Positions 1-4,549 of a stretch of DNA of 7,933 nt are shown here, one piece after another. Origin of the DNA: Campylobacterales bacterium (lineage in GTDB: Bacteria > Campylobacterota > Campylobacteria > Campylobacterales > Nitratiruptoraceae); NCBI GenBank assembly GCA_027068245.1, contig JAMOUF010000191.1, positions 1 to 7,933 on the forward strand. The letters are read 5' to 3'. How positions within the stretch are numbered: the first letter of the stretch is position 1; every line of letters starts with the position of its first letter. The translations under genes and the position numbers were made by a program. The notes beneath the pieces are model-generated. The model saw nothing but the letters and a program-made list of their open reading frames with translations. It was not told the DNA's origin and made no database searches.

Positions 1-1
1 A

Positions 2-259
2 GCTCCGGTGGTATCCAACGTTACCGCAAAACCTTACGATAAAAAAGCCCAGGCACTTGAACTGCTTCCGCAACAGCTGGTAAAACCGGTGCTCTATAAG
101 CACTCCATAAAAAACGTTGAAGATGAGACCGATATATTCATAGAGTTTGGCGAAGGGTGCGTGCTAAAGGGTCTAAACAGAAGGCTTACCAAAGTCCCCA
201 CACTCTGTATTCACGATATGAAAAGCCTTGAGACGGCTTTGGAAGAGGTGGAGAGATGA
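2..259 (+). CDS. fabD: Malonyl-CoA:acyl carrier protein transacylase, C-terminal end (partial)
   Basis: Only the last 85 codons are in the window; the gene begins upstream, so the nucleophilic serine (GHSLG region) is not visible. FabD moves malonyl from CoA to acyl carrier protein in the cytoplasm, supplying the extender unit of type II fatty-acid synthesis. Recognition rests on three C-terminal family blocks: PVVSNVTAKPY at the very start, LVKPVLYKHSIK (usually QL..PV.W..S), and FIEFGEGCVLKGLNRRL (usually FIE.GPG.VL.GL.KR). The frame is open from base 2 and stops with TGA at 257-259, overlapping the next ATG by four bases (ATGA), so the two are probably translationally coupled. From memory, fabD next to the nucleosidase gene is also seen in Campylobacter jejuni. 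The call is firm; only the upstream extent is unknown. Confidence 0.9.
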   Translation, partial: APVVSNVTAKPYDKKAQALELLPQQLVKPVLYKHSIKNVEDETDIFIEFGEGCVLKGLNRRLTKVPTLCIHDMKSLETALEEVER

Positions 260-945
260 TTGCGTTGATGGGGGCTATGCCAGAGGAGATTGAGCCGATT
301 TTGGGCTATATAAAAGATTACAGCTCCAGCGAGATAGCCGGCAACATCTACTATACAGGAAAATACAAAGGCGTGGAAGTGGTTGTGGCATACAGCAAGA
401 TAGGCAAGGTCTACTCGGCCCTTACCGCATCTGTTATGGTTCAGCACTTCAAAGCCAAAAAACTGCTTTTTAGCGGTGTGGCCGGGGCTTTGAGCGATGA
501 TTTGAAGATAGGTGATCTGATTGCCGCAAGAAAACTTTGTCAGCACGACCTGGATATCACCGCTTTTGGGCATCCTTACGGGTATGTTCCGGAAGGAAAG
601 ATATATGTGGATGCGGACGAGGAGCTTTTGATAATAGCCAGGGAGGTGGCAAAAGAGAAAAACATCCCTTTAAAAGAGGGGATAATCGCCACAGGAGACC
701 AGTTTATCGCCGACCCTGCAAAAAAAGAGTGGATTAGAAAGACCTTCAACGCAGACGCCATCGAGATGGAGGGGGCTGCCGTGGCGGTGGTATGCGACGC
801 TTTTGGCGTCCCTTTTTTCATATTACGCTCCATAAGCGACGCGGCCGATATGGATGCGGGATTTGATTTTGAGAAATTTTTGAAAAGTTCATCAAAAATC
901 AGCGCCGATTTTATTATGAGTATGGTTGATAAGATCATAAGATGA
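256..945 (+). CDS. mtnN: 5'-methylthioadenosine/S-adenosylhomocysteine nucleosidase (probably also aminofutalosine nucleosidase)
   Basis: The 229-residue protein has the usual length of MTAN (Pfs). The enzyme cleaves adenine from methylthioadenosine and S-adenosylhomocysteine in the cytoplasm. The N-terminal MGAMPEE matches the GAMEEE block of E. coli, placing the general-acid/base glutamate at E11. FSGVAGAL (72-79), ATGDQFI (145-151), the ribose-binding IEMEGAA with E172, and RSISDAAD with catalytic D195 are all in place. In Campylobacter and Helicobacter the same enzyme also hydrolyses 6-amino-6-deoxyfutalosine in the futalosine route to menaquinone; that role here is inferred from lineage and from nothing specific in the sequence. 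The start overlaps the fabD stop, and a GAGG at 245-248 sits 7 bases upstream. The gene ends in a 4-base overlap with the next one. No key residue is missing. Confidence 0.95.
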   Translation: MIALMGAMPEEIEPILGYIKDYSSSEIAGNIYYTGKYKGVEVVVAYSKIGKVYSALTASVMVQHFKAKKLLFSGVAGALSDDLKIGDLIAARKLCQHDLDITAFGHPYGYVPEGKIYVDADEELLIIAREVAKEKNIPLKEGIIATGDQFIADPAKKEWIRKTFNADAIEMEGAAVAVVCDAFGVPFFILRSISDAADMDAGFDFEKFLKSSSKISADFIMSMVDKIIR

Positions 946-1703
946 AAACGGCTCAAATCAGCAAAAAAATTTTAAAACAGCTTGGAAGAACCAATGTGAA
1001 TTTCGAGCTGATAAAAGAGGGTGACAAGGTTTTGGTGGGTCTAAGCGGGGGCAAGGACTCACTGACGCTGATACACGCTTTGAAACATATCCAAAGAGTG
1101 GCTCCCTATGACTTTACCTTCAAGGCTGTAACGATCAGTTACGGTATGGGGGAAAGCTACCGCCATTTGGAGGAGCACTGCAAAGAGTATGGAATAGAGT
1201 ATGAGGTCTATGAGACGAACATATTTGAGATTGCAAAAGAGAAAATCAGGAAAAACTCCTCATACTGCAGTTTCTTTTCCAGGATGAGGCGGGGTGCTTT
1301 ATATACTTACGCCCTCGAAAATGGATATAACAAGCTTGCTTTGGGGCACCACTTCGACGACGCTTTGGAGAGCTTTTTTATGAATATGTTCTATAATGGC
1401 ACCATGAGAAGCATGCCTCCAATTTACAAGACCCAAAAGGGACTTTATGTAATAAGACCGCTTATAGAGATAAGAGAGCGGCAGCTGGAGAGCTTTGTGA
1501 AGAAGAACGGTTTTTTTGCCATAGGCGATGAGATGTGTCCGGCTATGCGCTTCGATATCAAGGAGCCTTATGCCAGGGAGGATATGAAAACATTCGTAAA
1601 AGAGCTTGAGAGCAGGTTCGAGGATGTGGCCAAATATATAAGAGCCTCCTTTTACCATATACACGATGATACCTTTTTTGATAAAGAGAGATTTTCGTTG
1701 TGA
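942..1703 (+). CDS. ttcA: TtcA-family PP-loop tRNA thiolase with incomplete cysteine set
   Basis: This 253-residue protein is of the TtcA family, which makes 2-thiocytidine at position 32 of some tRNAs by adenylating the base and adding sulfur. The PP-loop SGGKDS (35-40) binds ATP. SRMRRGALYTYA (113-124), GHHFDD (135-140) and FFMNMFYNGTMRSMPP (145-160) follow the TtcA pattern closely, and IRPL (171-174) is also typical. The oddity is in the iron-sulfur ligands: E. coli TtcA has a CxxC (C122, C125) plus C222, but here the site reads C109-S-F-F112, so the second cysteine is phenylalanine. C199 (MCPAM) lies near the position of the third. From memory, the C. jejuni homologue beside fabD and pfs has CSYF, so this may be a lineage-wide subfamily rather than a damaged gene. 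The start overlaps the previous stop (ATGA) and has little ribosome-binding sequence, which suggests coupling. Family call firm; exact product uncertain. Confidence 0.82.
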   Translation: MKTAQISKKILKQLGRTNVNFELIKEGDKVLVGLSGGKDSLTLIHALKHIQRVAPYDFTFKAVTISYGMGESYRHLEEHCKEYGIEYEVYETNIFEIAKEKIRKNSSYCSFFSRMRRGALYTYALENGYNKLALGHHFDDALESFFMNMFYNGTMRSMPPIYKTQKGLYVIRPLIEIRERQLESFVKKNGFFAIGDEMCPAMRFDIKEPYAREDMKTFVKELESRFEDVAKYIRASFYHIHDDTFFDKERFSL

Positions 1704-2854
1704 ATCTCTACCATATCCGGCCCGTTTTGGATGAGATCACCCTTCCTTTGCTTAACCGTTTCAAATACCTCTCTTTGTCGCTGCGTCCAAATGATCCCAT
1801 CAGCGCGGAAGTTGTGGATGTGATGCCAAGTGGCAGGGCGATCTTGCGGATAAAGGGGAGTGATGTTGAGGTTAGGACTCAGATCCCTTTAAAAAAAGAT
1901 ATGCAGCTAAAGATTCAGGTCCTGCCACCAAAAGGTGGTGAAAAAGATATAAGGGTCCAGATCTTGTCGGCGGTCAAAGCCGATAAAAAAGAGAAGATCA
2001 CTTTAAATAAACAGAGTGCTCTATCAGATCTGCTGATTATGGCTTTGCAGAATAAAAATAGGACGAAGAGTTTTGTTATAAAAAATTTTAAGACAGTGCA
2101 AAACATAGTGTTTGAAGATATTGAAAACCTGTTTTCGCAGCTAAAAGCCCAAAATGATCCGGCTGAAAAAGAGGCTGTTTTAAGCCGCATAAAAGAGCTT
2201 ACAAAGCCCTTTTTTTTGGAACCTTCAAAAGAGGATTTCTCTATCCGGATAAAAGATCTTTTTGAAAATGGTGGGTTCGCTCTTTCTTCCAAGATGAAAA
2301 AGATCAGCAAAAGAAGCGAGGAGCTGGCACTGGAGCTTCATCCGGATAAAAGGAGAGGATTGAAACTGCTAAAGGAACTCCTGCAAGATAGCTCAAAGGC
2401 GGAAGGTGGGATAAAACAGAGTTTGGAGCAGCTAAAACTTGAGATAGATGAGGTTAAAAAAGATCACGGGTTCTTGCAAAGATTTGAAAATATCATCGAT
2501 TACTCCAAACTGTTGAGTTATCTCTCAAACGGCCTTTTTGTTCCGTTTTTTTGGGAATTTGGCGAGGCGAATATGGTTATAAAGCCTTTGAAAAGAGGAT
2601 TTTTGTGCAAGATCCATCTGGGTTTTGAGGATATTGGCGATGTGGAGGTTGACGCTTTTGCGGTTGATGAGGATCTTTTGGTGGATTTTTACGCATCCCC
2701 GATCTTTTTGGAAGCTTTAAAAGAGGGAATGGATGAGATAAGAGAGGAAATACCTTTTAAAAACATCTTTTTCAGATTTTACGAGGGAAAAAAGGAGCCT
2801 CTCGATTTTGTCAAAGAGATGTTTCAAGAGTCGCTCGTGGATGTTAAGATATGA
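1700..2854 (+). CDS. FliK-like protein (probable flagellar hook-length control/export-switch homologue)
   Basis: The 384-residue protein has no signal peptide or membrane segment. Residues 34-90 (ISAEVVDVMPSGRAILRI, then VEVRTQIPLKKDMQLKIQV) resemble the beta-rich N-terminal part of many FliK proteins. Residues 100-275 are Lys/Glu-rich and probably helical. Residues 280-362 (VPFFWEFGEANMVIK, then LGFEDIGDVEVDAFAVDEDLLVDFYA and a helical LEALKEGMDEIREEI) follow the pattern of the FliK C-terminal domain, which touches the FlhB cytoplasmic domain and switches the flagellar exporter from hook to filament substrates. The next gene, flhX, is a stand-alone FlhB C-terminal domain, which strongly supports this reading. 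The start is GTG at 1700, overlapping the upstream TGA (GTGA); an AAAGAGAG at 1683-1690 may serve as a distal ribosome site. It may be a second FliK paralogue rather than the main ruler. The low-identity assignment was made by eye. Confidence 0.6.
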   Translation: MNLYHIRPVLDEITLPLLNRFKYLSLSLRPNDPISAEVVDVMPSGRAILRIKGSDVEVRTQIPLKKDMQLKIQVLPPKGGEKDIRVQILSAVKADKKEKITLNKQSALSDLLIMALQNKNRTKSFVIKNFKTVQNIVFEDIENLFSQLKAQNDPAEKEAVLSRIKELTKPFFLEPSKEDFSIRIKDLFENGGFALSSKMKKISKRSEELALELHPDKRRGLKLLKELLQDSSKAEGGIKQSLEQLKLEIDEVKKDHGFLQRFENIIDYSKLLSYLSNGLFVPFFWEFGEANMVIKPLKRGFLCKIHLGFEDIGDVEVDAFAVDEDLLVDFYASPIFLEALKEGMDEIREEIPFKNIFFRFYEGKKEPLDFVKEMFQESLVDVKI

Positions 2855-3132
2855 AAAAAGCTGTTGCGTTAAAATATGACAAAACCAAAGACAAGGCTCC
2901 CAGGATTGTGGCAAAGGGAAAAGGTGAAATCGCCAAAAAGATCATAGAAAGAGCAAGAGAGCTTGGGATAGAGATAAAAAGGGATAGGGATCTGGTTATG
3001 GTTCTTGAAAAGCTCGAGCTTTATGAGGAGATCCCTCCAAATCTTTTCGAGGCTATTGCTAAAATTTTGATAGTTATATATCAAAAGAAAAAGGGGCTTT
3101 GTGATATAATCGGGCCAAAAAAGGAGAGATAA
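2851..3132 (+). CDS. flhX: FlhX: stand-alone FlhB C-terminal cytoplasmic domain homologue
   Basis: The 93-residue soluble protein matches only the part of FlhB after its self-cleavage site. AVALKYDKTKDKAPRIVAKG (residues 4-23) aligns with what follows NPTHY in FlhB. RARELGIEIKRDRDLVMVL (34-52) and EEIPPNLFEAIAKILIVIY (59-77) match the rest of the family's C-terminal domain. FlhB is the substrate-specificity switch of the flagellar type III exporter; in Helicobacter and Campylobacter a small paralogue, FlhX, is known and can stand in for the cleaved FlhB C-terminal piece. There is no NPTH motif and no transmembrane region, so the protein cannot self-process. Its basic N terminus (MKK) replaces PTHY. 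It overlaps the FliK-like gene by four bases and the acidic gene by one. The tail from residue 82 (GLCDIIGPKKER) is not part of the domain, and its DNA contains a perfect TATAAT. Confidence 0.88.
   Translation: MKKAVALKYDKTKDKAPRIVAKGKGEIAKKIIERARELGIEIKRDRDLVMVLEKLELYEEIPPNLFEAIAKILIVIYQKKKGLCDIIGPKKER
3065..3086. repeat. 8-bp perfect inverted repeat inside flhX, possible operator
   Basis: TTTTGATA (3065-3072) and TATCAAAA (3079-3086) are exact reverse complements separated by six bases. The right arm reaches the place where a -35 element would lie for the TATAAT at 3105-3110. An 8-bp dyad in AT-rich DNA is expected about once by chance in a window this size, so its position is the only reason to list it. 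It also encodes part of the conserved ILIVIYQK stretch of FlhX, which limits what the DNA is free to do. Confidence 0.3.
3105..3110 (+). promoter_or_regulatory. Candidate internal promoter -10 (TATAAT) for the acidic-protein gene
   Basis: A perfect TATAAT lies 21 bases upstream of the next start codon, inside the 3' end of flhX. A transcript would begin near 3117, leaving a leader of about 15 bases that still contains the AAGGAG ribosome site. No good -35 is present (CAAAAG at 3082-3087), but -35 elements are weakly conserved in Campylobacterota. The hexamer encodes part of CDIIG outside the conserved FlhX domain, so protein constraint does not explain it well. Confidence 0.35.
3121..3126 (+). 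promoter_or_regulatory. Strong Shine-Dalgarno for the acidic-protein gene
   Basis: AAGGAG lies 5 bases before the ATG at 3132. It is the best ribosome-binding site in the operon: the preceding start codons have weak or no such sequence and seem to rely on stop-start overlap. This fixes the start of the acidic protein and suggests that it is made at a higher level or independently of FlhX. Confidence 0.7.
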
Positions 3133-3824
3133 TGGAAAATCAAAACCCTATTACCATTAAAGGCGATGCAAAGGTGGTGAAGTTTTATAATCTTACCCGT
3201 TTGGAGATGGAGGGGGTGGATTTTGAAGATTACGATCTTGAGTCAAGAGAGGATGTAAGAGAGCTTTTTGAGATTGTAAACGAGTTCGTGGAAACCGGAG
3301 AGGCCGATGCGATAGAGCCCCCTTTGGAGATAGAATCCGCCGATCCGGAGGACTGCTGTATAGTTATAGACAATAAAACATACTATCCGGATGAGGTGAC
3401 ACTGAAAAATGTAGACCTCATCGACCTTTTAGAGCCTATTCAGGATGCCGAGGTAGGTGATGTCTACTATGTCCGAACCATGGAGGGCGACGGCACCTGG
3501 GAGATAGATCACGATATCGAAGGCGAGATAGACGTATCCAAACTCGCCATCGACTATATCGACTGCTCCGTGCTTTTTGATCAGTATGACGTGCTTAGAG
3601 AGGGGTATCTCGATGCCCTTTGCGACACTTTGATCCCCACCAGGCTAAGTTATGATGACGCCACATTTGAACTGCTGGCTTTCTATTTCGATCCGGTTCA
3701 GATATTTGGACAGCTGTATGAGGTTGTGGAAGAGGATGGGGTAAAGATACTTCAGAAAGTGGATTTTGGCGGCAGGGTGCTGGCTGGCACGGATTTTATC
3801 GTAGACGATTTTGAAGAAAACTAA
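3132..3824 (+). CDS. Conserved-looking hypothetical protein, strongly acidic
   Basis: I do not recognise this 230-residue protein. By hand count it has 61 Asp/Glu against about 15 Lys/Arg, a net charge near -46 spread over its whole length. It has no signal peptide, membrane helix or low-complexity repeat. Alternating hydrophobic and acidic residues (for example CCIVIDNKTYYPDEVTLKNVDLIDLL at about 75-100 and VDFGGRVLAGTDFIVDDF near the end) suggest a folded, beta-containing soluble protein rather than a disordered tail. Four cysteines (75, 76, 145, 164) form no obvious metal motif. The ATG shares one base with the flhX stop (TAATG) and has a strong AAGGAG. Place in the operon suggests a link with FlhX and the FliK-like protein, for instance as a cytoplasmic binding partner or chaperone, but this is only inference. 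Its TAA overlaps the recO stop codon on the other strand. Gene reality is firm, function unknown. Confidence 0.85.
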   Translation: MENQNPITIKGDAKVVKFYNLTRLEMEGVDFEDYDLESREDVRELFEIVNEFVETGEADAIEPPLEIESADPEDCCIVIDNKTYYPDEVTLKNVDLIDLLEPIQDAEVGDVYYVRTMEGDGTWEIDHDIEGEIDVSKLAIDYIDCSVLFDQYDVLREGYLDALCDTLIPTRLSYDDATFELLAFYFDPVQIFGQLYEVVEEDGVKILQKVDFGGRVLAGTDFIVDDFEEN

Positions 3825-4435
3825 ACTCCTTCCAGCAAGATAGAGTAAAGATACTCTATCTCCGCCTCGTTTAGAAACTGCGAGTCATAATATCTATATA
3901 GACTGCCTAACGCCTCTTTTCTTATGGCAAAGCCATCTATACATCTTTGGCACGCAGGCAGGAAGGCTCTTACCAATACCGGATTTTCGTCGATTTTTTC
4001 CTCGCAGATGAAACATCGGTTTCGTGTCTGCAGCCTCCCCTCATGGTCGAGGAGTTTTACATAACCCTCTATAAGCGCCCTTTTGGGGTTCTGTTTTGTA
4101 AATCGTCTGTTTAGATCCTCCAATAGCTGGAAGTAAAATCCCTCAATCTCTTCGGCTTCTTTTAAATGGGCGTAAAGAATCTTTATAAAACTCTGCCAAG
4201 CCTGCATCTTTCCAAGATCTTTAAGCCAGGGTGAACCAAGATGGAGAATATTTCTAAGTTTAGGCAGGTATTGGAGTTGATACTCCACTTCAAAATCTAT
4301 CTTGTAACCTATATTTATCTGCGAATGCCTGGCTCCGTAAAATCTGTAAAGGGTATGGAGCGTGTTTTGTGAGAGGACGCTCACTATCAGATCCTCATCC
4401 CTTACCCGCGTTACGTTTAGTATATATCCTTGCAA
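3821..4435 (-). CDS. recO: DNA repair protein RecO, epsilon-type
   Basis: RecO loads RecA onto SSB-coated single-stranded DNA and anneals strands, working with RecR in gap repair. The 204-residue protein is shorter than the roughly 230-250 residues of most RecO, as I recall is usual in Campylobacterota. The N-terminal OB-fold part is MQGYILNVTRVRDEDLIVSVLS (a V..Y.E.D.I...L. pattern) followed by RFYGARHSQINIGYKIDFEVEY. A helical middle follows (80-135), then a zinc-binding pair C141xxC144 and C162xxC165. The start is TTG at 4435-4433: no in-frame start lies upstream before a stop, and AAGGA (4445-4441, minus strand) sits 5 bases before it. The TAG at 3823-3821 overlaps the stop of the convergent acidic gene. 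It is divergent from gltB and seems to be a single-gene transcript within this window. Confidence 0.88.
   Translation of the reverse strand: MQGYILNVTRVRDEDLIVSVLSQNTLHTLYRFYGARHSQINIGYKIDFEVEYQLQYLPKLRNILHLGSPWLKDLGKMQAWQSFIKILYAHLKEAEEIEGFYFQLLEDLNRRFTKQNPKRALIEGYVKLLDHEGRLQTRNRCFICEEKIDENPVLVRAFLPACQRCIDGFAIRKEALGSLYRYYDSQFLNEAEIEYLYSILLEGV
3838..3861. repeat. Perfect 10-bp stem-loop at the convergent 3' ends
   Basis: AGATAGAGTA (3838-3847) and TACTCTATCT (3852-3861) are exact reverse complements around an AAGA loop. The hairpin lies inside the recO coding end (EIEYLYSIL) and begins 14 bases after the stop of the acidic gene on the other strand. Neither strand has a U-run directly after the stem, so it is not a classic intrinsic terminator. 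It could still protect the 3' end of the operon mRNA, slow polymerase, or reduce read-through between converging transcripts. The structure is certain; the role is open. Confidence 0.5.
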
Positions 4436-4471
4436 TGGGTTCCTTAATTAAAGTAAAAATTAATCAATATT

Positions 4472-4498
4472 TTGTTAAAATAATTCACTTTATATACT
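4472..4498 (+). promoter_or_regulatory. Candidate gltB promoter (TTGTTA / TATACT)
   Basis: TTGTTA (4472-4477) and TATACT (4493-4498) resemble sigma-70 -35 and -10 elements, though the 15-base spacing is short of the usual 16-18. The -10 is the best match upstream of gltB, and a start near 4505 would leave a leader of about 45 bases. A TATTTT/AAAATA dyad (4468-4482) overlaps the -35. Confidence 0.4.
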
Positions 4499-4519
4499 AC
4501 AAAGTAGATTAAACTTTGT
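4499..4519. promoter_or_regulatory. 7-bp inverted repeat over the predicted gltB transcription start
   Basis: ACAAAGT (4499-4505) and ACTTTGT (4513-4519) are exact reverse complements with a 7-base spacer, so the half-sites are 14 bases centre to centre. They begin directly after the candidate -10. A protein bound here would block initiation, and in RNA the arms could form only a weak hairpin. I cannot match it to a named regulator. Confidence 0.35.
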
Positions 4520-4536
4520 TTAAACAGCATCGAAGT

Positions 4537-4542
4537 AAGGGG
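4537..4542 (+). promoter_or_regulatory. gltB ribosome-binding site
   Basis: AAGGGG lies 7 bases before the ATG at 4550. It supports this start, which also gives a 10-residue propeptide ending right before the catalytic cysteine, as the family requires. Confidence 0.65.
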
Positions 4543-4549
4543 TCTAAAT

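Larger units (their letters stand above)
4436..4549. other. Divergent intergenic control region, recO / gltB
   Basis: This 114-base gap is the only non-coding DNA in the window. It is far more AT-rich than the flanking genes and must hold the promoters of both recO (leftward) and gltB (rightward). It includes the palindromes TTAATTAA (4444-4451) and GTTTAAAC (4518-4525) and a 7-bp dyad at 4499-4519. The recO promoter cannot be fixed by eye because too many AT hexamers fit. No small RNA, tRNA or riboswitch is apparent. Confidence 0.7.

Noticed and set aside
211..573. Open reading frame of 120 codons on the minus strand
   Set aside because: It lies opposite the well-supported nucleosidase gene, has no ribosome site or family resemblance, and is explained by codon bias on the coding strand.
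1299..1664. Open reading frame of 121 codons on the minus strand
   Set aside because: It is antisense to the conserved part of the ttcA-like gene and has no independent support.
1925..1938. CCACC-AAAA-GGTGG hairpin in the FliK-like gene
   Set aside because: It encodes Pro-Pro-Lys-Gly-Gly and is not followed by a T-run, so it is probably a by-product of codon content.
3067..3084. TTGAT and ATCAA half-sites resembling an FNR/CRP-type box
   Set aside because: The half-sites are separated by 8 bases instead of 4, so the spacing does not fit that family.
3785..3799. TGGCAC reminiscent of a sigma-54 -24 element, considered because the operon has flagellar homologues
   Set aside because: No GC occurs at the required distance after GG, and the site is at the end of the acidic gene facing a convergent neighbour.
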